Below are positions 12,961-24,800 of a stretch of 64,000 bases of DNA, piece after piece. The stretch covers positions 20,341,001 to 20,405,000 of the forward strand of contig OX419758.1 of the NCBI GenBank assembly GCA_948567375.1. The letters run 5' to 3'. The notes under the pieces were generated by a model. That model saw only the letters and a program-made list of their open reading frames with translations. It ran no database searches and had not been told where the DNA came from. Both the position numbers and the translations under genes were made by a program. Every line of letters begins with the position of its first letter. Position 1 is the stretch's first letter. Source of the stretch: Lunularia cruciata (Eukaryota; Streptophyta; Marchantiopsida; Lunulariales; Lunulariaceae).

Positions 12961-13959
12961 TCAGGCTGATAATCTAAGACCTCTAATGGTAGTCTCTTTA
13001 TTGCTATAGGATGTAGTGAGCGTAGAGAAGAGATAGTCTTATTAGTAGGACTCACCATTGACAAAGGGTGTAGCACTTGTGTTGCTCTACTACACTCTCT
13101 TACCTAACCCAATGTCCTACACTGTTGTAATCAAGTGGACTCTGTGCTATCCTATGGTGAAGCTTGTCTCCTAAAATGTGTAGCCCTAACAGACTCCTCT
13201 TGAAGGGCTGCCCAATCCCCTACTTGAAATTGACAAAATCTAGCAGCCACCTCTCTATGCCCCGCATGTCACCCTCTAGCATAACAAAGACACCATCAAG
13301 GAAGTAAGAGGAATAAGAACCATGCTAACTTGTCCAAGGGATCACATGCCAAATGATCAAGTGGTAGGCAAAAAGCCTATCTAGCCTCATCATAAAGTGT
13401 GTGGGGTAACCTATGGAATAGACGTGGACATGGGAAACTAGTCTCAAATAACCCCAAAATGCAACCCACCTGAGAAGTTGACCATTCCTATGACTAGATC
13501 AATATCCCTAGAACAATCAACAATGGAATAGAAGAAGCATGCACAATCCCAAGTGTCGTTGCCATCAATGTGATTCCTTGCCTCATGTTGACATCCCAAG
13601 TGGTCCAATCATAGTCTTTGTGCATCCTTTCCACATGGGTCTTTTACCCCTTGTGAGGTAAAGAGTTGGTGATGCACCAAACATGGTGTATCCCAAGCCA
13701 CTCTAGGCGGCCCCACATGGAAAGGTGTAGCCATGGTTAGCACAAGAATAATGATAGTAACACATGATCCTCCTCTCCATATCTCCCCATATCTGCAAAA
13801 CCACAATCCCTCACATCCCAAGTCACATAAGAAAATACAATGTCTCCAAATCCAAAAACTATAAAACAATGCTTTTGAGTATCTAGCTGGTGGAGTACAT
13901 GTTTTAGTGGTTGAGACGGTACAAGTTCCACATAAAGAGACACAATGCATATGACAAAA
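12961..13959 (-). other. possible 5' part of the LINE
   Basis: Minus-strand frames here (for example 13943-13737) look gene-like in composition but contain no motif I recognise. They lie upstream of the LINE RT on the same strand, so this may be the ORF1 or endonuclease side of that element, heavily decayed. The right edge meets family A sequence near 13.96 kb. Confidence 0.3.
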
Positions 13960-14648
13960 TGAAAATCAGGTTAGTGAGCAATTGTTGAAGCGGTAGTATT
14001 GAATAGTTGTGGTGGTAGGATAGAAGCAAATTTATGCTTGGTAGCTCAATTGAAGTTCAATTTTTCCCTAGTGTGCACAAGCTTGTTGCTTGATGCAGAT
14101 TTGACAATAAGGCAGACAATGTGCGGAAGCGTTGGCTAATTTTTGAGTAAAGAAGAAGCAAATTTTGAGCAGTGGTTGTGATTTTGAGCTCAAGAGGTGA
14201 AGGCAATACCAATTTGTTGCGAGTTGGCTTCAGAAAGTGAACTTGAAGGTGGAGTTAGGAACCTACCCTTGTGAATTTGTGATTTGGAGAAACCTATTTT
14301 TTTCAATTTGGCTCAAGTGAAGAGTTAGGAAAGGATTTGGCAATCAACCAACTTTAGGGCTTATGTCAAATTTTCCTAGAGTTTATGTCAGATTTTAGCC
14401 ACATTTGGAGGAGTTTTGCTGGCTGGCCGGATTTATTGGAGTTTTGCAAGTTTGGAAGAGTTTTGCCAAATTTGGAGAGGGTTCAAAGAGGCAAGAAGAA
14501 AGGCCTCATTTGGGCATTTAGAGGCTTCATGGCATAGGGCTGTGGGCTATGAGAGGCTACGAAGGGCCAACAAGCCAGCGTGAGGCTAGCTAGTTTAGAG
14601 TAGATCTTGGTCATTGTTTGGCAAAGTCTACCCATCTTGCTAGTAGAT
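13960..14648 (+). other. A1 leader (region after the missing 5' LTR)
   Basis: This segment aligns with the reverse complement of about 54535-55200 (A3). Shared blocks include CCCTAGTGTGCA, TTTTGAGCTCAAGAGGTGAA and GGTGGAGTT. It is the untranslated leader between LTR and gag. It ends at the B1 insertion, where the 5-base target TAGAT (14644-14648) was duplicated. Confidence 0.7.
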
Positions 14649-16539
14649 TGTAACAACTCGGCAAATATCACTTTTGCGGTAATCGGGTAAGTAAAGTTTG
14701 TTCCCGCAGAGATACAAGTCAGAAATGTCCAAATATGAAGTCAAACAGTAACAATGTTGTTCTTCTTGGGTTCTTCTTTAATCTCTCAGGTAGAAACCAC
14801 ACCCAAAAGAGAGTAACAAGCATTGATTCTCAGTCTTGTCACAAATTAACACTCCTTAATCACAACTCCATCAATTCTTTCCAAACAATCTTGATTGTGA
14901 TGATTCAGGCTCTCTTGAAAACGGCACTTCATTACAAAACAACTTCGCCTCAGAATTGTGTTCCATCCCTCCACTAAAGGCACAACTTCCTCGATTGAAA
15001 TTGCTTCACATCAACTTCGCACTGCACTCACAAATGCAAATATTACCAACACTACAATTCCTCTTAGATCTGTCAAGGCATTGCTTTGATTGCACTTCAC
15101 TCAAGATCAAACACACAGAATGAATATCAAGGCTGTAGAATCCAACATCCAACAAGCACTCTCACTTGCACTTTAAAATTCTCCTAACACTCACAAACAC
15201 AAGCACAAAGTTGATACTCGGAATCAAGCTCAAACGATGAGCACTGCTTTAGAGCATTTTGCTTTATCTATTCTCAGAAATAATGAGCACTAAACAACAT
15301 AAGACTATGAATGCCACTCTTAAATAGTGAAGCAATCGACAGTTATCTTCCTAATGCACTTCTTCCTTATGACTCTACAAACCTGCAGATCCAAAATGAC
15401 AATGCACCTCTTCATATCTGCCTACACAAATCTCAAATCGGTTACTAATCCGATCCGATGTCTACTTCTTCTTCGGCTTTCAAACCCAATCCCAAAGTAA
15501 CTTTACTTCCTATTGCTTTGTCCTCAGGTTTCACAACTACCAATTCTACTAATTCTATACTCTGATCTACAATGCCTATCATAGGTAATCCTTCTAAATC
15601 TCTATCTTCCGACCCACTCTTCTCTAAAGTGTCAAATGTTAAATCCGAAGACACAAGCACTCATATCTCACTTACTTTGGGTCTAACTACTATCAATTCC
15701 TTTACTAATTCTGATGTGTCATCATCAAAAATTGTAATTAAAAGCATGAATACACTATCTACACCTTCAATTTGTAACCCACTTTCCCCTAATCATTCAT
15801 GTAATTGACCCAAAGACACTTACTGTCTGATCCTACACTTCGGGTTTATTCACTATTGCTATTTCTCTTCTAATTCTCTCCTATCTTCAATCCAAATTGA
15901 AATTGAAGTCATGGGTATTCTAACTATCTTCTTTCCTTACTCTAACTTACTCTAATACCTCTAGCAAGATTCCCGAAGTCACCTTCATTGCACTCTAACG
16001 TCCAACTATCTCGGATTTAGTCATCTTTGTCTTGAGGCAAAGTCTCATGACCCAAAATCATGTAAAACTGAAGTCCAAAGTCCGAAGTCACATTGACCCG
16101 AAGACACCAAACTACTCTTCACATCTAATCCCAAAATTTCAAATGCTTGTAACTTCTTCTACATACCTCCAAACTTTGCAATTTTGGTGGCAATGGAAAG
16201 CACTGAACGAGACGCTACCAACGAAATATAGCAGACTTGATTTGGACTTGTGCTCACTCAGATATGGCCCCCGCAGTATTTCTGACTTGTAACCTTCATT
16301 TTGATGCGAAGAAACCCTTCTTCGGCGTCTGATCCGAGTTTTTCACTCCTCTGACACGAAGTAAACTTCTTTGGGTTTGATCTAGTCTGAGTCCTTCTTC
16401 CTCTTCCACAAAATAGACTCCCTCGAGCTTGATCAAAACACACGTTTCCACTCATTTATTTTCCATTTGGTTCAAATTTGGTTTTAACAAGGCACTTCTT
16501 CTTCAAAACTCGTCCAAAATGAAAAATGTGGGTACCACA
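14649..16539 (-). mobile_element. B1: solo LTR of a long-LTR family, with exact 5-bp TSD
   Basis: The unit begins TGTGGTACCCACATTTTT and ends GTTGTTACA on the minus strand. It is flanked by TAGAT on both sides (14644-14648 and 16540-16544). There are no internal LTR pairs, so this is a solo LTR of 1891 bp. Its ends match B2 (29437-32669). A TATA-like CTATTTAAG lies at 15319-15327 (-). The region from there to 14649 would be R-U5. The U3 part retains the end of a protein-coding frame (15660-15445). B1 is about 1.3 kb shorter than B2 because most of that coding region is missing. The empty site in A3 (about 54530) confirms the boundaries. Confidence 0.85.
15445..15660 (-). pseudogene. C-terminal end of the LTR-encoded coiled-coil protein (B1 copy)
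   Basis: This 71-codon frame ends KAEEEVDIGSD and shares DTLEKSGS and KVTLG blocks with the B2 frame at 31661-31882. The two protein ends stop at the same codon. Amino acid similarity persists despite nucleotide divergence and a four-residue length difference, which suggests the frame was coding when the family spread. Most of the N-terminal portion present in B2 is absent here. Confidence 0.6.
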
Positions 16540-16544
16540 TAGAT

Positions 16545-17060
16545 TGTGCGTAATAAGGTTTGACCCCTATATATTTTGTTCCTAGACTTGTGCCCTAGCC
16601 AACGGGTCCATCCTCACTTGTTGTCGTGGTGACTATGACACTGTTATCTATACACTTGTAGTTTTGGCTAGAGAGGCAGTTTGATCCTATTCTTGGTGAT
16701 TCTAGTTGCTTAGGACGTAGATACAAACTTCTCTTATGTCAAATGCCAGATGGCGGTAGAGTCAATCCCGTGTTGCTTTATGAGATGGAGGGGATTTGTT
16801 CAGATTTCTTATGACTTCCTCTATTCTCTACTTTGTATTTGTGCATCACATTTGTGTGAGATGCCTTGAATTTAGAGCATTGGTGCTCAGGTGTGTTCTT
16901 GGTAGTGAGGCTAGAATGATGACCAGTCAGACTACCTTTGTTTCTCTCCAAGGAGGTAGGAAATGATGATCTATAGACCATGAGAATGCGTGTTGTGATG
17001 GCAGGTTACAGGTTGCCTTTACCCCTAGTGTAATGATCTCAATTAGAGTTATATTAGTGG
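16545..17060 (+). other. A1 leader, continued
   Basis: This aligns with the reverse complement of A3 at about 54010-54530 (shared blocks include GTGTATAGATAACA-like and CTCCATCTCAT-type sequence, read on opposite strands). No domain is recognised. It joins the gag start. Confidence 0.55.
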
Positions 17061-18720
17061 GTGGTGTTCCATGCGTATTGGCACTTGGTGGTGCATAGTT
17101 GGTTTTGGCACTTGGTGGAGTACTTGTGGTTGTGGTTGCATTTGGTGGTTCCAGTTTGCGGTTGTAGTTGCGGTTACTTTGTCACGACAAAGTTTTTTGG
17201 GGATTCTAGAGGAGTTAGCCATGCAGTACGGAGTGGGTTTTCTCAAAGTGGTGCTCAGTATCAGCTTGTATCTCAAGTCCCAATGAGGAAAGAGGTTGAC
17301 TCTGAGTTGGAGTTTGACACAAGAGCTGATTCAGTTGAGAGTGCACTTGGCGTGTTCCCATTGTTGTTGTGGGACATGGACAAGATTTATGGGGCCTCCG
17401 AAGGCCCTAGGTGTTACTTTGGTATAGTGGGTACCATTGAGTTGGATGACTTCATCCAAGAGTTTGATAGTTGGTGTGACCTGCAGCAAATGCAAAACCC
17501 AACTTTGTTTACACCCTTCATAGCATGGAAGGGGTTGTTTCAGCACTTAGAGGGTCCACCAATGGACTACCATGAGTTTAGGAGAGCTCATTTAGAGGAG
17601 ATTGAGTTATGGAGATAGTATTGGTCTCCAAACTATGTTTCTTTCACTTTAGGCTTGGTTGCAAGGAGTAGATTGGCTATACACAAGAGTTCTAGCTTTT
17701 GTAGTGTTGGTGAAGCTAGTGGAGGTGCACTAGCTAAAGATAGTGCTACCACAAGTGGAGGTACTATTGTAGGAAGTGGTGTGGTACCACGGTTTAACCC
17801 CATCGTGGAGGTCTTCCAACGTTTGAGGCAGAACTACCAAGGAGTACAAACTGACAAGCTAAGGAGCTTGTAAGAGTTCTAGTGGAAGGCTGGAGAGAGC
17901 CTACACAAGGGCATGAGGCGGCTTATCAGTTTCACTCAAGGAGTTATTGAGGCCTAGGCAGTCCAATTTTGGCATGGGATATTGGGTAGGAAGTTGCAAC
18001 ATAAAGTTGGTGACACTATGTTGTTATAGGCTACTTTGCTTACTTTGGCAGTGGTCTTTGGTTTGGCTAAGCATATTGAGCTCAACATGGTGGAGGAGAG
18101 GGTGGTGACATCTAGATTTGGTAGGGAGACCTCATCCACAATTGTTACTTCTTCTAGAGTGCACCACACCTAGTTGGTTTTTGAGGACAAGGTGGACAAC
18201 CCAGATCCTATGGAGCGAGTGGAGGGCCTAGTGGAGCTAGACCCTTACCTTCCTTTTTAGCTCAGCAACATCCAATGAGTGGTAGTGTTTCTTGTTGGAC
18301 TTGTGGTGGATCTCACCATAGGAGAGAGTGTACTCAAGGCAGTAGACTTGATACCTCTAGTGCATCACAACCAACACAGAGGCAATGTGAGCATTGCCAT
18401 AAATTTTTTCACACTAGTGATTGGTGCTTTGATCTACAACCAAGGTTACGGAGTGGTAGGGCTGTTATGGAAAGTAGTAGAGGAGCTCCAGTTCATGGAA
18501 GATGAGGTGGTGGTAGAGGATCTACACCTAGTTGAGGTGCAGTACCTCCCCTTACTTTTGATATGGCTATGGCTACTCAGATTGAGCAATTGGAGCAAAG
18601 ATTGTCTAGTATGGCCATTGCTTAGAGGAGATCAGATTCAAGTGCTGAGGCTTCCACCTCATATGCCAATGATAGAGATGCTTTGGACTTCATGTGCGGA
18701 GTAACATAGGTGGATGCATC
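17061..18720 (+). pseudogene. A1 gag (capsid-nucleocapsid) with two zinc knuckles, broken
   Basis: Gag packages the element RNA in the cytoplasm. An open piece of 185 codons (17061-17618) contains the capsid-like block TPFIAWKGLFQHLEGPP. The frame continues through RQNYQGVQTDKLRSL (about 17829-17871) and HIELNMVEE to two tandem knuckles. The first (18293-18331) reads CWTCGGSHHRREC, with three residues before the His instead of four. The second (18386-18427) reads CEHCHKFFHTSDWC, a standard CX2CX4HX4C. Stops include TAG and TAA at positions that read as Gln in neighbouring sequence. A3 (52.4-54.1 kb) gives an independent copy. Confidence 0.8.
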
Positions 18721-19099
18721 TGCAGCAGTGACTAGGAATGCAATACGTGCTCCAGAGCCTAGAGAAGCATCAATAAAGTTGGACCAACAAGGAGGAGAGG
18801 TTGGGAGATAGGTCAGACTTACCTAATCTTTCATGCTATCTTAGGCATTGCAGATGACATCCATGGCTCCTAGATTTCCTAGTGCAGGTGTGGTAGGTGG
18901 TGATGGGGTGCATGATGGACTACTTGCTAGTCAACCACTTGCTACTACACATACTAAGTCAAGCATGATGTTAGGAGCGGCTCAGCTGATTATGCGGTGC
19001 CTTGTGTTTTCAGCCAGTGACATGTCTACATTGGAAGCTGACCAAAACCCCAATGTTTTGATTGGATGCCATGCTTTGTGTGAGTAGGGATGATGCGGT

Positions 19100-19640
19100 T
19101 TCTACTACTAGAGTAGAGATGGTTGATAGTGGAGCTGACTTGGTTGCGGAGCATGAGATCCGTTCAACAACTAATGGTAGGGAGCAAAGGCTAGACTGGA
19201 AGAGTTGCCAACTAGACCAGCTTTTGAGAGAGCACAATTCACACTTGGTGTTGTCCTATTGGATAACCAAAGGAGGATTTTCCGCTTGGTGGGAAATCTA
19301 TACACCACAAAGAGTCTTGTTAGACTCTTGTGCGCAGCCCCTTATGTTGGGGAAGGCTGCACTAGTCGGTCTAGAGTTACAGAAGACCAATGTAGAGAGG
19401 TGTCCATTTCAGATCTAGACATCTCTAGTGGTGGTTTGACACAATACATCACATGTGAAGAACTTGTTGTCTAGGTTCAACGTGGTCATCCGACTGATAG
19501 CTCGGTGGTGAAAGCTTAGGCTATTGCGACAATAGTTGAGTCATATGATGTGCTAGTTGGGGAAGTAGTGTTGTATACCATGGGTTTCAATATTGACTAT
19601 TGGGAGGAGATAGCCTCCTATAGACCAGGTTGGTAGTCTG
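19100..19640 (+). pseudogene. A1 retropepsin-like aspartic protease, active site altered
   Basis: The frame reads VLLDSCAQPLMLGKAALVGL at about 19314-19373, the position and shape of a retropepsin active-site loop (usually Asp-Ser/Thr-Gly). Here the triplet at 19323-19331 is Asp-Ser-Cys, a likely Gly-to-Cys change. Downstream, ESYDVLVGEVVLYTMGF (about 19540-19590) and YRPGWQ form the C-terminal half. A2 has the same region at 46.1-46.46 kb, but with Asn-Phe-Gly at the triplet. The two copies have lost different residues. The domain should cut the Gag-Pol polyprotein during particle maturation. Confidence 0.7.
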
Positions 19641-20019
19641 GTGAGGAACGGGTATGTTGCTTACCAATACGCTGCAGTAGTGGCAATCTTGGCTCACTAC
19701 AGTCTGGGACCATGGTAGCATCAGTTTCAGCTTTCAGTGGTGTAGTTACTTGGCCTGGTGAGTTGTTGGAAAGGAACGCCCATGCAGAGGATACTCTAGT
19801 ACCAAAGGATATCACTTGAATTTGGAGTACAAGTGGATTGTTCCATCCACCTTGGGTGTTCCATTGTGGAGTTCAGAGGAGGCATTGCGGCAACATGCAG
19901 ATCAATTTGTGCAATAGGCTTGGAGTGGAGCCTTTGTACCATCAAGAGATGAGTGTGAGGATGAGCATGCAGAGTCAATTATTTTGACACCTCTGGATAC
20001 GACACTCATTGCTTGGCAG

Positions 20020-20990
20020 TATCCAGTAGAGGAGATATGTCCATTAGAGTTGTTCGGTGGGACTAGCACCAAACTAGATGCGGTACTACAGGCGGTATAC
20101 AAGTATAGAGGTACTTGTATGTAGAGAGAGATGAGACTTCTAGGCAAGTCTCTTTGCATCATGTGGCACACTTGGCCTATCGGTATCTTGAGTTATTACT
20201 GATGTCAACAGTTAGAGGTTACCAGAAGACCCTACCAGCAAAAATTTCCTTACTAGGGGCACATGATTTGGAGAGACATGGGCCTATTCACTAAGTGATT
20301 TTTGGATGGCCATGTTAGAGACATACACATGTTGGCCGAGGTTTGGGTCTTTAGGATCCTTGTTCTAGTGTGTTTTGGGAGATGTTACGAATACTACAAC
20401 ATCTCTAGGTTAATCAGTCTGTTTCTCCAACTTACCTTTTGGAGAATGTTCCTTTCATGGGTGATTCTTGCACTAGAGTGGTGGCGAGTACACATTAGGT
20501 CCATTCTTGGATGGGACTTGTTGTATTGTTGGATGCAGCCAGAGTGGGATCATGAGCTCATCATCCTCATCTTTGGTGGATGAACCTCTTACCCAGAGAG
20601 GTTTTACAGAGTGCATATGATGGGATTCAATGACTAGACCACATCCTTGTTGATGACATCTTGGATGTGGGGCGTTAGTCTCTGATGGTGGTAGTGGCTA
20701 ATAGGTCACCTATGGCAGTGGTGAACCAAGTTGGATAGCCTAGAGCCGCTTTTCCCACACTTATGAGTTTCCCAAGCTCTCATGCTTTTTGAGAAGGAGG
20801 ACTTGGACTTGTTTGGGACTCATAGTTACAACAGTTGGTGGAGCCCAACACTAATGAGAGAGAGCAGGTGATGGGTGTTTGCATTGGTAATACCATTGTT
20901 CCAGCAATATTAGAGGCATCCAGGCATCAAGTGTTAGATCAGGCTGGACCTGAATTGTTTGACCTAGATTGTGAGCCTTGGCTTGGCAAA
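20020..20990 (+). pseudogene. A1 C5-cytosine DNA methyltransferase (DNMT) domain, broken
   Basis: Between protease and RT, the sequence encodes the ordered motifs of a C5-cytosine methyltransferase. Motif I is LELFGGTSTKLDAVLQ (20044-20091, AdoMet binding). Motif II is YLYVERDETSRQ (about 20112-20147). Motif IV is VIFGWPC (20298-20315), with the catalytic Cys codon at 20313-20315 followed by TAG where DNMTs have Gln. Motif VI is YLLENVPF (20433-20456). A motif VIII-like block is ARVGS plus HHPHLWWMNLLP (about 20539-20593). A motif IX/X-like block is EQVMGVCIGNTIVPA (about 20869-20913). There is a frameshift after motif I and there are several C-to-T type stops. A2 carries the same motifs at 46.85-47.76 kb. 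The arrangement of motifs I-II resembles DNMT3/DRM proteins. It is not a host gene, since it lies in the pol region of a gypsy element in two copies. Confidence 0.85.
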
Positions 20991-21106
20991 GCAACATAAG
21001 ATGCCCTTGATAGGCATCACCACTTGGACACTTGTGAGCCTTGTGCATATTGAGACAATTCAAGCACATGTTGGGGGTGATGGACCGAATGGACATGGTA
21101 TCCTTG

Positions 21107-21110
21107 GAAC
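21107..21110. repeat. target-site duplication of element C (left copy)
   Basis: GAAC precedes the left LTR and recurs at 28912-28915. Removing one copy restores a gap-free 38-base alignment to the uninserted A2 site near 47880-47917. A 4-bp duplication is one less than the usual five for Ty3/gypsy. Confidence 0.7.
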
Positions 21111-21789
21111 TGTGAGCCGGCCTGTCTCTCACTCAGGATGAACCTCTGATGGCTATTATGGTAGCGCACCATGGACTAAGAAGGCAAGGAACCCCAACTC
21201 CATCATACTCCTCCAAGGCTAAAACTCCAAGACTCAAGACATTGCTCACTAGAGAACTCAATGAGAGAGAGATAGTTACAAATGAAAGGATGATGAGTAC
21301 CTCCTCACCCCTTGTTTATATACTTGTGAAATAGTTACGTACCAAAGTTACTAATTACCGTAGTAACTCAAGTTACTAGACTAAAAGTCAAGTAAAGTCA
21401 AAAAGTAGAAAGGAATATCCATTCACATGGGCATATTCCCCTTATCTTGACCCAACCACTAAAGCAAGGATTCCTTCACATGGGCTATCCTTGGACTAAA
21501 GAAGAATCCAAAACAAAAAGGCTTGCGGGCCCAAGAGTTCTCAACTCTTTCCCCAAAGCCAAACACCTAGGAATAATACCAAGTCAACACACTAAAATCC
21601 AAAATAGTGATGCTCATCTTTTCTACTTCCTCTAAAGTAAGGTCCCATCTATCTTAGCTATGACTAACTTTAGCTAACCATGACTAATATAGAACCATCC
21701 TTTATCTCTATATAAATAATATCTCTTAATTACTTGTAATACCAAGCTAAATATCACAATACCACACACATGCACAAATGGGTGTTACA
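21111..21789 (-). repeat. element C 3' LTR (sense), left on map
   Basis: This 679-bp direct repeat of 28233-28911 reads TG...CA on the minus strand. Sense TATA box TATATAAA is at 21315-21322. Differences from the other LTR are visible near 21122, 21135, 21149, 21193, 21278 and 21358. Confidence 0.93.
21315..21322 (-). promoter_or_regulatory. LTR TATA box (element C)
   Basis: TATATAAA on the minus strand, about 470 bases into the LTR, fits a U3 promoter. The 5' LTR copy at 28437-28444 would drive the element RNA. Confidence 0.55.
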
Positions 21790-21799
21790 TTTACCCCTG
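21790..21799 (-). other. polypurine tract (element C)
   Basis: On the minus strand CAGGGGTAAA sits directly before the 3' LTR start, where plus-strand cDNA synthesis is primed. The C3 copy (51713-51722) has a similar GGGTGTAAA. Confidence 0.55.
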
Positions 21800-21837
21800 G
21801 ACTAAGTTTTCACTTTGTCCTCAAAGTGAAGGTCTCT

Positions 21838-24800
21838 CTACCTTCTATGGTACATCTTCAACTTATCATGGTTAATCCTATCAAAGTATCTTCCTCCCAA
21901 CTCCTTGAGGTCATAGGTGTAATTGCCCCACACCTTCTCCACTATGAAAGGTCCAAAGTACTTAGGCAAAAACTTCTTTTGCACTCTCTTGAATCGAATG
22001 GAATCAAACAACATTACCCAATCACCTTCTTTGAAAGGCTCCACCTTCTTCTTGTCTTGCCTCTTATCATAGCTCTCCTTTTGTTTCCTTTGGGCTTGCT
22101 CCACTCGAACCATAGCAACTGCTCTTGCCTCTTCCAACTCCATGAGTTTATCCTTCCTTGACTTCTCTGCATCACCTCCTTGTGCTTTCTTCAATCTCCT
22201 ATGAATGCTTTGGAAGGTAGGAAGATCAAAGTGAATAGGTAAGGTAGACTCAATACCATACACCAATTGAAATGGAGAATATCCAGTGGAATTTTTCATG
22301 GTTGTCCTATACTCCCACAAAACTGCATGAATCCTCTTGTCCCAATGATGTTTAGCCCCCTCCATTTCTGCATCTTTGGCCAACATCATGCACAAGGTCT
22401 GATTGGTTCTCTCTGCCAAGCCATTGGAACTTGGCTTATAGGATGTAGTTACTCTATGTGTGATAGAGAAATATCGTAGCATGGCTGTAGTAATGCTTCC
22501 TGTAAACTCTCCTCCTCTATCAGAAACCAACTCCAAAGGGCATCCAAACCTAGTGATAATGCGTTCATAAAGAAATCTACCCACTTCATCTTCATTCTTG
22601 TCCCTCAATGGTCTAGCCTCAACCCACTTGGTAAGGTAATCAGTAACTACCACAATGTACCAATTGTTCCTTGGGGTTCTATTGAGAGGACCTACAAAAT
22701 CAATTCCCCACTTCTCAAAAGGTCCTAGCAATGGAATTGATCTAAGTGGTGGAGTGGATGTAGACTTTCTAGCAAAAGCTTGACAAACATGACAAGTTTT
22801 GCAATAATCAAGACAATCCTTGAAAATCCCTCTCCAATGGTAACCTGCATCTAGAATCTTGAAAGCAGTCACCTTTCCTGCAAAGTGTCCTCCACATACT
22901 AAACCTTCATGAAACTCCTTTATGAGTAGGATAGACTCTTCCTTACCCACTACTCTTCGAAGTAGACCATCTGCTCCTTGGTGAAAAAGAATATCCTCCA
23001 CCATTGTGTAAGGTCTAGATCTTGCTGCAAGGGCCTTCCTCTCCCTAGCATGCATCCCTTCTGGATAGTTACCTTTTGTCACAAAATCCACAATCTCCTT
23101 GTACTCCATTGGAACCTCTTGAGTGACTGAGATTGTCATGAGCTCCTCATCCGGGAAGGAATCATCCACTGGCTCATCTCCATCATGATCATAGGCTCTA
23201 GATAATAAATCAGCATTTGCATGTTTCTTTCCTGGCCTATCTTCAATGGTGTAGTCATACTCAGACAAGAGTATCATCCACCTTGCTAGTCTCCCTTCAA
23301 CATTAGGCTCATTGAAGATGTACTTCAAAGCCTTGTGATCCGTGACAATGGTGGCTTTCCCTCCAATCAAGTAGTGTCTAAACTTCTTGAGACCAAAGAT
23401 CACTGCCAACCCTTCTCTCTCCGTGACAGAGTAGTTCTTCTCTGCTGAAACCATCTGCCTACTAGCATAATCTATTGGATGATCATGCCCATCTTGGTCT
23501 AATTGACTAAGAGTGCATCCTATAGCTACATTAGAAGCATCAGTGTAGAGGATGAAAGGTTTACTCCAATCAGGTTTAGCAAGAATTGGAGCTACAACAA
23601 GGGATTGCTTGAGCTCCTCAAAAGCTTTGAGGGCCTCCTTGTCTTCCAAAATCACCATGTTATCTACACCCTTCTTCATGTAGATGGTCAATGCATAAGC
23701 CTTGTTGGAAAATGAGAAGATGAACCTCCTATAGTACCCAACCATCCCCAAGAATTGCCGTAACTTTGTCAAGCTTGAAGGGAATGGAAGGTCTGAGATT
23801 TTCCTCACCTTCTCAGGATCAACTGCTATTCCATCCTTGGAGATGATATGCCCCAAAAGTAGACCTTCTTCACATCCAAAAATGCACTTCTCTGGGTTGA
23901 GTGATGCATTTGCCTCATCCAAGCGTTGCAAGACTTTGATTAGGTGCTCAAAGTGCTCCTCCTTGCTCCCATAGACACAAAAGTCATCAATGAAATCTCT
24001 CACAAATTTTCCAATGAAAGGTTCAAATACTTTGTTCATGAACCATTGGAATGTGGCTGGAGCATTGCAAAGCCCAAAAGGCATGACCTTGAAAGCGTAA
24101 GTTCCCCAAGGTGTGGTGAATGTGGTGAGTTGTTGATGCTCTGGTGCAATCTTGATTTGGTTATATCCACTATAACCATCTCCAAAACTGTACCTCTCAT
24201 GACCTGCAACCTCCTCCAAGATCTCATCAATGAATGGTAATGGGTAGTAGTCCTTCTTGGTAACAGCATTGAGCTTCTTGTAATCCACACATACCCGAAG
24301 CTTGCCATTCTTTTTCTTCACAATGACAATTGGAGACACCCATTCTGAATTCTCCACCTCAAAGATAAATCCAGCCTCCTTGAGCCTATCAATCTCCTCC
24401 TTCACAACCAAAGATATTGGTGGGCTAATGCAACGTTGCTTTTGGCGGATTGGTCTTGCATGTGACTCCACCTCTATCTTGTGCTCCTCCAAGGTGACTT
24501 CCTTCAAATCCTTGTAACTAAAAGCAAACACATGGATGAACTTGCGGAAAATCTCCTCAAATCTCACCTTCTCCTCCTTGGTAACATTTGGGCCATACTT
24601 GAGGGTAGATAACCTTCTCTCTACCTCCTCAAGTGTCAATGGTGATTTATCTGGGTCCTTCAAAACCTCTGGCTTAGGTGCAAAATCCATAGCACACAAA
24701 GGATACACATCTGAATCAGATTCAGATTCATTCTCCTCCGTGGAAGTCTCCTCTTCCATGCTTGTGTCCACACTTGAAGCTCCTTCTTCAGAATCTGATT

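Noticed and set aside
20020-20990. DNMT domain as a captured or neighbouring host chromomethylase/DRM gene
   Set aside because: It occurs in two family A copies at the same place between protease and RT, on the same strand, with no intron-exon structure of a host gene visible.
21778-22161. 127-aa + strand ORF (repeated on the minus strand at 51734-51351)
   Set aside because: It is the antisense shadow of the element C pol end, and its duplicate is the shadow of the C3 fragment.
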